A stretch of 64,000 nt of DNA from Arthrobacter alpinus. GTDB taxonomy: Bacteria > Actinomycetota > Actinomycetes > Actinomycetales > Micrococcaceae. The stretch spans positions 1,364,001 to 1,428,000 of the forward strand of contig NZ_CP013200.1 of NCBI RefSeq assembly GCF_001445575.1, in the 5' to 3' direction. The notes under the pieces were generated by a model that made no database searches, was not told where the DNA came from, and was given only the letters and a program-made list of their open reading frames with translations. Positions 52,451 to 60,676 of the stretch are shown one piece after another. The position numbers and the translations under genes are program-made. Numbering within the stretch: position 1 is the stretch's first letter; each line of letters begins with the position of its first letter.

Positions 52451-53687
52451 TGGTTCGTCCAGTGTGAGCCGCAAGACCACCATCAACGACGAACTCTTTG
52501 CACTGCTGCGACGCGTTCTGGCACCGCTCTGGCGGGCGCCGTGGTGGCTGAAGGTCGCCCTGATCTATGGTGCGGCCCGGTTTCTTTCCTATGCCATCTT
52601 CCTCGGTGCTGCCTGGCACGCCGAGGAATCGCCGTGGGGTGGGCGCCAGCCGGACTACCTGACGTTCATCAACCGCTGGGATGCCGGCTGGTATGAACGG
52701 ATTTTCGACGGCGGATACCCCGCCACCATTCCGCGCAACACGGACGGCACGGCGCAGCCGAATCAATGGGCTTTCTACCCCATATTTCCCTTGCTGGCTC
52801 GCGGTCTGAGCGCTGTCACCGGGTTGGAGTGGGCTGCCGCAGGGGCCACTATTGCCACGGTCGCCGGGCTGGCCGCCGCACTCATGATCTACGTCTTGTT
52901 CAGGAACTTTTCCGCACCCGGCACCGCCCTGTGGGGCGTTGCCTTCTTCGCCACCTTCCCAATTTCTGCCGTACTACAGGTGCCGTACGCAGAATCTGTG
53001 GGCATGTTCTTTCTCGCCGCAGCTCTGCACCTGCTCATCAAGCGCAACTATGCCGCGGCCGTCCCTCTGGTGATGCTGCTGTGCCTCTCGCGGCCGGCAG
53101 GGGCGCCGTTTGCCGCCGTCGTTGGTCTGCATCTGTTGCTGCGCTGGAACAAGCGCAAGGAAGAGCCGTTTCCGTTGCGGGAGATGGTTCTGGGCACAGT
53201 GCTGCTGGTGGTCAGTGGCGTTATGGCGTTTGGCTGGATGTTCATCGCCTGGTGGGTGACGGGGGAGCGCAGTGCCTACACGGATACCGAGACTGCTTGG
53301 CGGGGGTCGGATCTGGTGCTGTTCAAGCCTTGGTTCGACGCCGGTGTGGACCTGATTGGGCCATTGTGGGGGCCGCTGCTGCCCCTGCTGTTGGTCGTTC
53401 TGGCCTTCTTGTCCTTGAATTCACAGGCCGTGCGCCGGATCGGAAGTGACCTGCAACTGTGGTGCGGCATGTACCTGCTGTACCTGCTGGCCGTGCTGCA
53501 CCCGCAATCGAGCACGTTCCGGATGCTGCTGCCGCTGTTCCCGTTGGCACTCGCTGCGGCATTCATTTCCACATCGCGGGCGTACCGAATTACTGTGCTG
53601 GTGATGTTCAGCGTTCTACAGATTGTCTGGGTTGTGTGGTTATGGCAGTTCGCGGCGATCAGCACCGGACAGGCTTGGCCGCCCTAA
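52434..53687 (+). CDS. PIG-V-like mannosyltransferase-family membrane protein
   Basis: About 417 residues with nine to ten hydrophobic segments. FINRWDAGWYERIFDGGYP follows the first membrane segment and matches the RWD.W motif of PIG-V/GT-C-type mannosyltransferases; NQWAFYPIFPLLAR follows. It probably transfers a sugar from a polyprenyl donor outside the membrane, with acceptor unknown. ATG at 52434 or 52443 can be used; both lie inside the end of tag. Confidence 0.83.
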   Translation: MPPMHSGSSSVSRKTTINDELFALLRRVLAPLWRAPWWLKVALIYGAARFLSYAIFLGAAWHAEESPWGGRQPDYLTFINRWDAGWYERIFDGGYPATIPRNTDGTAQPNQWAFYPIFPLLARGLSAVTGLEWAAAGATIATVAGLAAALMIYVLFRNFSAPGTALWGVAFFATFPISAVLQVPYAESVGMFFLAAALHLLIKRNYAAAVPLVMLLCLSRPAGAPFAAVVGLHLLLRWNKRKEEPFPLREMVLGTVLLVVSGVMAFGWMFIAWWVTGERSAYTDTETAWRGSDLVLFKPWFDAGVDLIGPLWGPLLPLLLVVLAFLSLNSQAVRRIGSDLQLWCGMYLLYLLAVLHPQSSTFRMLLPLFPLALAAAFISTSRAYRITVLVMFSVLQIVWVVWLWQFAAISTGQAWPP

Positions 53688-53838
53688 AGAACTCCGCCGC
53701 ATTTGTCAATGGGTGCGTGTGGCGATTAGCACCCGGGCGCTCGCATACGGAATAATAGCTTGTGAGCGATACAACATCAGCGCATGGCAGGGGAATCCCT
53801 GCAGATGCAGGTTTGTACTACGAAAAGGGGAACTCCAA

Positions 53839-54006
53839 ATGGCGGCCATGAAACCTCGTACCGGAGACGGTCCAATGGAAGTGACTAAAGAAGGTCGGAG
53901 CTTAATTCTGCGCCTGCCATTGGAAGGCGGCGGACGTCTCGTAGTGGAGATGAACGCTGACGAGGCAGTTAGCCTCAAGGAATGCTTGGCGGGCGTGACC
54001 GAATAG
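53839..54006 (+). CDS. DUF3117 family protein
   Basis: 55 residues: MAAMKPRTGDGPMEVTKEGR, LILRLPLEGGGRLVVEMNADEA, and CLAGVTE at the end. This small protein is almost invariant in actinobacteria. Function unknown. AAGGGGAAC upstream is a possible ribosome site. It stands alone with a clear terminator. Confidence 0.93.
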   Translation: MAAMKPRTGDGPMEVTKEGRSLILRLPLEGGGRLVVEMNADEAVSLKECLAGVTE

Positions 54007-54033
54007 GTCCACCGCAGTATCACTAAGAATTAT

Positions 54034-54066
54034 CAGGCGGGGCGGCGAAAGCTGCCCCGCCTTTTC
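54034..54066 (+). terminator. Rho-independent terminator after the DUF3117 gene
   Basis: AGGCGGGGCGGC and GCTGCCCCGCCT pair around GAAA, followed by TTTTCTT. Confidence 0.9.
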
Positions 54067-54081
54067 TTATTAATCCGCGCC

Positions 54082-54127
54082 ACTTTGACGTTTCCGCCAT
54101 AGTTTGAACCCTAGCGAAAACGTCAAA
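54082..54127. repeat. Imperfect hairpin between the DUF3117 and methyltransferase genes
   Basis: TTTGACGTTTCCGC and GCGAAAACGTCAAA pair over 14 bp with one mismatch around an 18-nt loop. It may be the terminator of the convergent methyltransferase gene. Confidence 0.5.
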
Positions 54128-54147
54128 CGGTAGCGAAAACCAGGATC

Positions 54148-54780
54148 TTAGCGCTTGACGGCCAGCAGCAGGCCATCGCCAGTGGGCAGCATGGCGGAGA
54201 TCAACGAATCGTGCTCGCGGATCAGCTTGCCCACCTGACGCAGCACCACCGTGCTAGTTTCGCGGATGGCCGGGTCAGAAACACGGTCCTTATCCAGGGC
54301 ATCGTTGATGATGAGCAGCCCACCGGACTTGAGGAGCCTGATGGCCTGTTGGACATATTCGGGGAAGCTGGGCTTGTCCGCGTCAATGAAGACCAAATCA
54401 TAAGCAGCATCGGTCAGACGGGGCAGGACATCTTGGCCGCGGCCAGAAATGGTGCGGGTGCGGTTGGCAGGAGAGCCCGATTCCGTGAACGCTTCACGTG
54501 CCGCCTTGAGGTGATCCACATCGGGATCGATGGTGGTCAGCACGGCTTTGGGTCCCAGGCCTCGCAGCAGTGACACCCCGGAAACTCCAGCGCCTGTGCC
54601 AATTTCCACGGCCGTCTGGGCCTTGGACGTTGCCGCCAAGACGGTCAGTGCAGCAGCTACGCCGGGGCTCACGGGGAACAGGCCAAGCTCATGCGAGCGT
54701 TCGCGGGCACGTCGCAGGACAACATCTTCCACGGGGAGGCCCTCTGCGTAGGACCAGCTGGTGGATTTATCGGCACTCAT
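54148..54780 (-). CDS. Class I SAM-dependent O-methyltransferase
   Basis: 210 residues of the AdoMet_MTase/O-MT family: AVEIGTGAGVSGVSLLRGL (motif I), LTTIDPDVDHLKAAREAF, and AYDLVFIDADKPSFPEYVQQAIRLLKSGGLLIIND. The same gene type lies upstream of sigE in mycobacteria (Rv1220c), in the same divergent orientation. Substrate unknown. Confidence 0.9.
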   Translation of the reverse strand: MSADKSTSWSYAEGLPVEDVVLRRARERSHELGLFPVSPGVAAALTVLAATSKAQTAVEIGTGAGVSGVSLLRGLGPKAVLTTIDPDVDHLKAAREAFTESGSPANRTRTISGRGQDVLPRLTDAAYDLVFIDADKPSFPEYVQQAIRLLKSGGLLIINDALDKDRVSDPAIRETSTVVLRQVGKLIREHDSLISAMLPTGDGLLLAVKR

Positions 54781-54970
54781 GGGTGGTGTTTCCTAAACTG
54801 TTGCGTTGACTGGTATATAGCCTACTGCCTGCACACACGGGGTAATCAACGGCATCATCCAGCAAAATGTCAGCTTTGTTTGGAAGACTGTTGTGACTAA
54901 GAAGGAAACCTTCCTTTGCGCCGTTCCCGACGAACGGGCGGCGTAACAGCCATTGAAGCGAGGTGCAGCG

Positions 54971-55618
54971 ATGAGTTCAGCCACCACCCCGGCAGCCCGT
55001 CCTGCAGAAGTAGCCACAGACCAGCTTGCCGCCACCGCCAACTGGGTCACGCCGTCGTGGGATGAAGTGGTCAATAATCACTCTGCCAAGGTTTTCCGGC
55101 TCGCCTACCGTCTGACAGGCAACAAGTTCGACGCCGAGGACCTCACCCAAGAGGTCTTTGTCCGCGTGTTCAAATCTCTTGCCAACTTCAAGCCGGGCAC
55201 CCTCGATGGGTGGCTGCACCGCATCACCACCAATTTGTTTCTGGACCAGGCCCGCAGGAAGCAGCGCATCCGCTTCGACGCCCTCTCTGAGGATGCCACC
55301 GCACGCCTGGCCGGGACTGATCCGGGACCTGAGCGCACCTTTGAATTCAACAACCTGGACCTGGACATTGCAGCAGCGTTGGAGGCCCTGCCGCCGGACT
55401 TCCGCGCCGCCGTCGTCCTGTGTGACATGGAGGGCCTCTCTTATGACGAGGTGGCCCACGCGTTGAACATCAAACTGGGAACAGTGCGCTCGCGCATCCA
55501 TCGAGGCCGGGCCATGTTGCGCGAATCGCTCGCCGATAGAGCGCCGCGGCGCCCCAGCGACCTCCGCCCAGCGCGTAAGCCACTTCTTTCGCTGCCAAGG
55601 ATTGCCGGCGCACGCTAG
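54971..55618 (+). CDS. sigE: ECF RNA polymerase sigma factor SigE
   Basis: About 215 residues: region 2 ([33 protein letters not shown]...[20 protein letters not shown]) and region 4 ([53 protein letters not shown]). The pattern and neighbours fit SigE, which controls envelope stress genes. In mycobacteria rseA and htrA follow; here tatB follows and no anti-sigma gene is seen. ATG at 54971 follows GCGAGGTG. Confidence 0.92.
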   Translation: MSSATTPAARPAEVATDQLAATANWVTPSWDEVVNNHSAKVFRLAYRLTGNKFDAEDLTQEVFVRVFKSLANFKPGTLDGWLHRITTNLFLDQARRKQRIRFDALSEDATARLAGTDPGPERTFEFNNLDLDIAAALEALPPDFRAAVVLCDMEGLSYDEVAHALNIKLGTVRSRIHRGRAMLRESLADRAPRRPSDLRPARKPLLSLPRIAGAR

Positions 55619-55731
55619 AATCGTCTCCGATGGCGAAGTGCTATCGCTAATGCACACAAGAAGTACGTAAACTTTCAAGCGTTAACGCTAGGAATCGTTG
55701 CTTTGAGTACTGAGAGGGTAATCTTCCTAAC

Positions 55732-56162
55732 GTGTTTGGTATCAATACCCCGAGCTCCTCCTAATACTTGTGTTGGCAGTATTAGTGATAGGACCTACCC
55801 GGCTTCCCGGGTACGTGGAAAAGCTGAAGAACCTCATCCGTGAGGTACGCAAGATGGCCTCTGGTGCGCGTGAAACCATTAAGGAAGAAGCCGGGGTTGA
55901 TATTGACGATATCGACTGGAAGAAGCTCGATCCCCGCCAGTACGATCCCCGCCGCATCATCCGCGAAGCGCTGATTGACGACGACGAACTCGACAGTCTC
56001 AAGTCCCTCAAGATGGCGCCCGGCGCTGCCATTGCCAGCATGATGGGCAAGGATTCCAAAGACGGAACCACCGCCGAGTCAGTCGCCGCTGTTCCGGCTG
56101 CCCCTGCCATCGAACGGCTCGAAGCGGGCCAGCAGGCCCCGTTCGACGTAGAAGCAACTTAG
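55732..56162 (+). pseudogene. tatB: tatB with an apparent 1-nt frameshift near its start
   Basis: From GTG at 55732 the frame reads VFGINTP, as expected for TatB, but ends at a stop after a few codons. The downstream frame reads ELLLILVLAVLVIGPTRLPG and continues as a full TatB (amphipathic helix, RRIIREALIDDDEL, acidic tail). The shift is in the CCCC run at 55748-55751; five C would restore one continuous protein of about 143 residues. An in-frame start at 55770 would cut the membrane helix in half. TatB is a Sec-independent export component. It may be a sequencing error. Confidence 0.85.
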
Positions 56163-56175
56163 AACCCCACTCCTA

Positions 56176-56246
56176 AACGCTCCCTCATCTTTTGGGTTGT
56201 TTTCCCGAACGCTCCCTCATCTTTTGGGTTGTTTTCCCGAACGCTC
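56176..56246 (+). repeat. 32-bp intergenic repeat, two exact units plus the start of a third
   Basis: Units starting AACGCTCCCTCATC at 56176 and 56208 are identical over 32 bp. A third begins at 56240 and breaks off after AACGCTC, where the IS element appears to start. Confidence 0.9.
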
Positions 56247-56272
56247 GAAAATTGTCAAGCTGTGTGGAGTCA

Positions 56273-57343
56273 CTAGGCTATTTTTTGGTGTTCTTCGGGT
56301 TTGGGGAGGTTGATCCCTACGTGTTGGGCTGGGGCTGGTGTGGTGGGTCGTTGGCGGAACCTTCCTGGGTTTTGTTCGTAGTATTCCTGGTGGGTTTTTT
56401 CGCGTTTATCCCAGAGCTCTTTCCAGGACCCGTCGTGGACTTGTGCTGGTGAGAACAAGGCGATGCCGGAGTGTTTGTGATCGTTGCTGTACCAGCGCAC
56501 GTAGTCGGTGAGGTAGTCCCTGGCGGCCTCGAGGCTTTCGAAGATTCGAGGGTAACCGGGCCGATATTTCATCGTGCGAAAACCTGACTCACTGAAGGGA
56601 TTGTCGTTGGAGACGTAGGGACGGTTAAAAGTGAGTTCCACGCCGTGGGAATTGAGAGAGTCACGGAGCAGGTGTGACCTCATGGATGGGCCCGAGTCCG
56701 CGTGAACCACGCGCGGGGCGCCGTAGCGGGCGATGGCGGCCTCGAACATCTCGACGGCGAGGTAGTCAGCCTCGCGTTCCTCGATCCGCCAGCCGACGAT
56801 CTCCCGGGAGTAGATATCCATGATGGAATACACCTTGTAAACCCTTCCCTGCCACTTGGAATAGACGTCACTGATGTCCCAAGACCAGACCTGGCAGGGA
56901 CCGGTGGCCTTGAGAACCGGCTTCTGCGCGGTGCCGCGTTTACCGCCGCGTTTGGTCGGGACTGTGGGGCGCGCATTCTGGTCCTCGTACTCTGCCGCGA
57001 CCCGCCACCACGTGCGGCGGGAGGCGATCATCACGCCGTTGTCCCAGGCCGTGGCGAAAGAATGATCCACGGAGTTGTTCTTCTCCCAGCCGGCCAGAAT
57101 GAACTCAAGAATCCACTCCTGATGGATGGTACTGATCCGGCTTTCATAGGCCCGGTCGGCTTGATGGGTGGGGTTCTCCACGCCTGGGCGGGGATTGAAC
57201 CTGTAGTGCCAGGTCCCACGCGAAACCCCGGTCAGCTTCAGAGCCGTCCGCTGGGATCTGGTGAGCTCTTTCAGCTCCAGGACGAGGGTGGTCTCAGCTG
57301 CTATGAACGCTTCTGATCGCTCGTCGGGGTTGTATCGGACTCT
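56273..57343 (-). CDS. IS3-family transposase, DDE domain (OrfB)
   Basis: The catalytic part holds WSWDISDVYSKWQG, VVHADSGPSMRS and SNDNPFSESGFRTMKYRPGYP, giving the D-D-E residues, followed by RWYSNDHKHSGIALFSPAQVH. Upstream the frame is open through ETTLVLELKELTRSQRTALKLTGVSRGTWHYR, into the region overlapping orfA. As usual in IS3, OrfB is probably made as an OrfAB fusion by -1 frameshifting, so the start given is where the frame is seen to be open, not a start codon. Confidence 0.85.
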   Translation of the reverse strand, partial: RVRYNPDERSEAFIAAETTLVLELKELTRSQRTALKLTGVSRGTWHYRFNPRPGVENPTHQADRAYESRISTIHQEWILEFILAGWEKNNSVDHSFATAWDNGVMIASRRTWWRVAAEYEDQNARPTVPTKRGGKRGTAQKPVLKATGPCQVWSWDISDVYSKWQGRVYKVYSIMDIYSREIVGWRIEEREADYLAVEMFEAAIARYGAPRVVHADSGPSMRSHLLRDSLNSHGVELTFNRPYVSNDNPFSESGFRTMKYRPGYPRIFESLEAARDYLTDYVRWYSNDHKHSGIALFSPAQVHDGSWKELWDKREKTHQEYYEQNPGRFRQRPTTPAPAQHVGINLPKPEEHQKIA

Positions 57344-57720
57344 GGCACGTTCAACTCGTGCAAGAGCCCTATAGCTTTTCCCAGAGCCGAATTTACTCCT
57401 TCAAGCTCAGCAATGCGCTTCTGGAATTTTTCGACTTCAACACGATGGGCGGCTATCTCTTTCGCGCGTGCTTTTTCAAACGCGGAGAGCTCACTATTTG
57501 TCGGGACCATACCTCCATGTTCTCGCGGAATCAGGCCCCGGTCGATATCGCCTTCGACCACCATCGTGCGCCACCTGCGGAAGATCCAATCGGAGATGGA
57601 CTTCGAGGCAAGCCACTCCTTCCGCGACCCCCGCGGCTGCAAATAGTACTCATGCACGAACTCACGGATCTCTTCACGGGTAAATCCCTTGTTATCAACG
57701 GCCACGGCCGGCTCCTTCAA
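57301..57720 (-). CDS. IS3-family transposase, helix-turn-helix subunit (OrfA)
   Basis: 139 residues: an N-terminal DNA-binding helix-turn-helix (REFVHEYYLQPRGSRKEWLASKSISDWIFRRWRTMVVEGD) and a C-terminal coiled coil (SAFEKARAKEIAAHRVEVEKFQKRIAELEG). It binds the IS ends and supplies the N-terminal part of the OrfAB transposase. Confidence 0.82.
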   Translation of the reverse strand: MKEPAVAVDNKGFTREEIREFVHEYYLQPRGSRKEWLASKSISDWIFRRWRTMVVEGDIDRGLIPREHGGMVPTNSELSAFEKARAKEIAAHRVEVEKFQKRIAELEGVNSALGKAIGLLHELNVPESDTTPTSDQKRS

Positions 57721-57764
57721 TCAACGGTTAATGAGTGACTCACAACCAGCCTGACGCAGAGGGG

Positions 57765-57790
57765 CTCCCTCATCTTTTGGGGGAGTGTTC
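57765..57790 (+). repeat. Interrupted 32-bp repeat unit at the far side of the IS
   Basis: CTCCCTCATCTTTTGGG matches 17 bp of the units at 56176 and 56208, then diverges. It looks like the remainder of the unit broken by the IS. Confidence 0.7.
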
Positions 57791-57816
57791 TGTGTTAAGT
57801 GCTGCTGCGTTCTTGT

Positions 57817-58766
57817 TCAGCCATCGGAGGCGAAGCCCGAGGCAATGGTGTGGTCCAAGATGGGCTGCCGAAGGGCGGCTTTGATTTTGATGACTGCTTG
57901 GCCAAAGCCTGCGGCGTAGTCTTCCCGGGTGAATACCAGCACGGTCCAGCCGGCGGCTTCAAAGGCCTTGTTTCGGCGCCGGTCGCTGTGCCGCTGCAAC
58001 TCGTCGAGGTGGAGGGCTCCGTCGTATTGCAGGGCGATGCGCCGCGACCGGTATCCGGCATCGGCCGAGGGGATCCTGGGCGGTTCCAAAGGCTGATCTG
58101 CAGCTCGGGCTCCGGCAGGCCGGCGTCGAGCATGGCCAGCCGCATGAAAGTTTCGGGTGCAGAATCCGAGCCCACGCGCATGAGATCGAGGGCCTCGCGG
58201 GCCCGGACAATTCCCTGCAAGTTGGAGTGCCGTCGCACCATTTTCCAGAGCGAATCCAATGTAGCGAAGGGCGAATTGCGGTCTTCGAATTCAGGGCGGG
58301 GGATTCGAATGAGCTGGTCGCCTAGACAGATGAGGTCGTTCAGCGGCAAGATGCGGGCCAGGTCCAGCCAGGTGCGTGAACGGGTGCTGACCCACAGGTC
58401 CCCGTTTAGCTCCACCTCGTCCGGACAAGCCAAGACTGTGTGTCCCGTGATGCCCGTCCGTCGCACCTCGGGGAGTGCCTTGGGTTTGCTGAGGTGAAGT
58501 TCGTTCGAGTCCGACAGCCACGGCGGCAATATCAGCCCATGGATTCGTGCAGCCGTAACATGCGAAATCCAGGCGCCGGGACTCTGCGCGCTGAGCGCCC
58601 TGGCAGCATCCCGCAAATCGAAATCCCAGTCAACGGGCCGGTGGATCCCTTGGCTGACTTTGGCAAAGGCTTTGCCGCGCAACTGCTCCTGAGACAGGCC
58701 AAGTTGCCTTGCTTCAGCCGCAGAGAAGGGTGCGAAGGTGTTGGGGAGATCGTCGTTGGGCTCCAT
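57817..58766 (-). pseudogene. DUF559/AbiEi-antitoxin-like protein with a 1-nt frameshift
   Basis: The N-terminal 230 residues (LGLSQEQLRGKAFAKVSQGIHRP, AHVTAARIHGL-like HVTAARIHGL, STRSRTWLDLARIL) are followed, in another frame from about 58089, by IPSADAGYRSRRIALQYDGALHLDELQRHSDRRRNKAFEAAGWTVL, the Vsr-fold DUF559 domain. A 1-nt shift near 58083-58089 separates the two. A corrected protein would be about 316 residues. The N-terminal domain is the kind found in AbiEi-like antitoxins. Confidence 0.75.
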
Positions 58767-58827
58767 TTACTAATTGTGACTGAGAAACGAAATCTTGTTT
58801 TGTAGTTATCCACAGGGTCGGAGGCGA

Positions 58828-58884
58828 CGCCCCAATCGGTGAGGGAGGGTCCGGGGAAACACCCCAATCGGTGAGGGAGCGTCT
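58828..58884 (-). repeat. 32-bp intergenic repeat, tandem pair
   Basis: CCCCAATCGGTGAGGGAG occurs at 58830 and 58862, 32 bp apart, in the opposite orientation to the pair at 56176. Confidence 0.88.
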
Positions 58885-58890
58885 CCAGTT

Positions 58891-60018
58891 TTAGCGGGGG
58901 GTGACGCCTAGCTTCAGGCCCGATAAGCCGCGCGGGCGCACCGCCAGCTTCGCCGCGATGCTCAGCAGGGTCTGCGCGGCCGGTGACTGCGGATCTGAGA
59001 GCACAATAGGCAACCCGGCGTCTCCGCCTTCACGTAGTGCCACATCGAGCGGAATTTGGCCCAGCAGCTCTACGGGTGAGTTCACGGTCTGGCTCAGGCG
59101 CTTGGCGAGAATGTCCCCGCCGCCGGAACCGAACAGTTCCATGGTGCTGCCGTCGGGAAGCGTCAAAAATGACATGTTCTCAATGACGCCGGCAACCTTC
59201 TGGCCCGTCTGTACCGCAATGGCGCCAGCACGTTCGGCCACATCGGCGGCTGCGGCCTGAGGGGTTGTCACAACAAGAATCTCTGCCTTGGGCAGCAATT
59301 GCGCTACCGAAATGGCCACATCCCCGGTGCCCGGAGGAAGGTCAAGGAGCAGAATGTCCAAATCACCGAAGTACACATCGCCCAGAAACTGTTCAAGGGC
59401 CCGGTGCAGCATGGGGCCGCGCCAGGCAACGGGCTGGTTACCGGCCACAAACATGCCAATGGAAATGACCTTCACGTTATGGGCGACGGGAGGCAGGATC
59501 ATCTCGTCCACCCGTGTGGGAGACTGCGTGATACCCATCAGTCCCGGCACGGAAAAGCCGTAGATATCGGCATCCACGATGCCAACCCGGAGACCCTTCG
59601 CCGCCAGTGCGCAGGCCAGGTTCACGGTGACGGTGGATTTTCCCACTCCGCCCTTGCCGCTGGCCACGGCGTAGACGCGGGTCAGCGAGTCTTCGGCATT
59701 GAAGGGGATGCCACGCTCGGCGGCACTGCCTTTGAGCTTTTCCTTCAGCTCGGCCCGCTGCTCGGCAGTCATGACGATGAGCTCGACATCGACGTCAGCG
59801 ACGCCGTCGAGCTTGGAAAGGGCCGCGGTGACGTCCCGGGTGATAGTTTCGCGCAGGGGGCAGCCTGCAATGGTGAGCCGGATGACGGCCTGGACCCGTC
59901 CCCCGTCCAACGCCTCAACGGAGGCCACCATCCCCAAATCGGTAATGGGGCGGCGCAGCTCAGGATCTATCACGGTAGCCAGCGCGGCGAGGAGGGCGGA
60001 ATGCGACGGGGCGGTCAT
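58891..60018 (-). CDS. mrp: Iron-sulfur cluster carrier protein, Mrp/ApbC family
   Basis: 375 residues: an N-terminal MIP18/DUF59 domain (VIDPELRRPITDLGMV, IAGCPLRETI, residues about 10-90) and a MinD-like P-loop ATPase (VASGKGGVGKSTVTVNLACAL, VDADIYGFSVPGLMG, LLLDLPPGTGDVAISVAQL, GVIENMS). It moves Fe-S clusters to target proteins. mrp lies downstream of sigE-tatB in mycobacteria too. ATG at 60018 or TTG at 60027. The usual C-terminal CXXC is not present. Confidence 0.92.
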   Translation of the reverse strand: MTAPSHSALLAALATVIDPELRRPITDLGMVASVEALDGGRVQAVIRLTIAGCPLRETITRDVTAALSKLDGVADVDVELIVMTAEQRAELKEKLKGSAAERGIPFNAEDSLTRVYAVASGKGGVGKSTVTVNLACALAAKGLRVGIVDADIYGFSVPGLMGITQSPTRVDEMILPPVAHNVKVISIGMFVAGNQPVAWRGPMLHRALEQFLGDVYFGDLDILLLDLPPGTGDVAISVAQLLPKAEILVVTTPQAAAADVAERAGAIAVQTGQKVAGVIENMSFLTLPDGSTMELFGSGGGDILAKRLSQTVNSPVELLGQIPLDVALREGGDAGLPIVLSDPQSPAAQTLLSIAAKLAVRPRGLSGLKLGVTPR

Positions 60019-60031
60019 GGAATGCAAGGCC

Positions 60032-60676
60032 TTAAGAGTCAGTGGAGCGCTTCGAGGAGGCGCCCTTGGAAGATTTTTTAGCGGAGACGGTTTTCATAGC
60101 GCTGGTGGCGGGCCGCCGTTTTGCGGCGCTCGGCTCCTTCAGGCCATCGGCACCGTCTGGGCGATCGCCGTCGGAAAGCTCTTCGTCCTGAATGGCGATG
60201 AGTTCCTCGAGCAGACTGCGCAATTCCGAACGCACAAAATCGCGGGTGGCCACTTCACGCAGCGAAATGCGCAGGGCCGCCACTTCGCGGGTCAGGTACT
60301 CGGTATCGGCCAGGTTGCGTTCATTGCGGGAACGGTCCTGCTCAATCTGGACCCTGTCCCTGTCATCCTGCCGGTTCTGGGCCAGAAGGATCAGCGGGGC
60401 AGCGTAGGACGCCTGGGTAGAGAAAAACAGGTTCAACAGGATGAACGGGTAGGGATCCCACTTGAGCCCAAACAGACCAATGACGTTGATAGCGATCCAG
60501 ACGATCACGAACACTGTCATGTAGAGGAGGAAGTTGGCGGTACCCATGTAGCGGGCGAACCGTTCGGCGAAGCGGCCGAATAGGTCAGGATCCCCGGCCA
60601 AGTTGGGCAGGAGCCGCGACCTCAGCTCCATGGGAGTGTCGAGACCGCCGTCCCTAGCGTGGTGCCGCTCAGCCAA
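60032..60676 (-). CDS. DUF1003 family membrane protein
   Basis: 214 residues: DPDLFGRFAERFARYMGTANFLLYMTVFVIVWIAINV and YPFILLNLFFSTQASYAAPLILLAQNRQDDRDR are the two conserved membrane segments and loop of DUF1003, followed by a Lys/Ser-rich tail. TTG at 60676 has AGGAGG upstream and overlaps the end of the MgtE-like gene, so the two are coupled. Function unknown. Confidence 0.9.
   Translation of the reverse strand: MAERHHARDGGLDTPMELRSRLLPNLAGDPDLFGRFAERFARYMGTANFLLYMTVFVIVWIAINVIGLFGLKWDPYPFILLNLFFSTQASYAAPLILLAQNRQDDRDRVQIEQDRSRNERNLADTEYLTREVAALRISLREVATRDFVRSELRSLLEELIAIQDEELSDGDRPDGADGLKEPSAAKRRPATSAMKTVSAKKSSKGASSKRSTDS

Larger units (their letters stand above)
56247..57764 (-). mobile_element. 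IS3-family insertion sequence
   Basis: The element carries two overlapping transposase frames (orfA 57301-57720, orfB 56273-57343). Near the ends, GTCAAGCTG at 56254 and the complement of CAGCCTGAC at about 57747-57755 form subterminal inverted repeats that extend to AGTCACT. Flanking sequence on both sides continues a 32-bp repeat unit, with CTC repeated at 56244-56246 and 57765-57767 as the possible 3-bp target duplication. Exact ends are inferred. Confidence 0.7.

Noticed and set aside
53757..53776. LacI-operator-like TTGTGAGCGATACAA upstream of the DUF3117 gene
   Set aside because: The dyad is weak and short, and no LacI-type regulator is near.
56176..56246. 32-bp repeat units as CRISPR repeats
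   Set aside because: The units abut without unique spacers, occur as pairs at many loci, and no cas gene is nearby.
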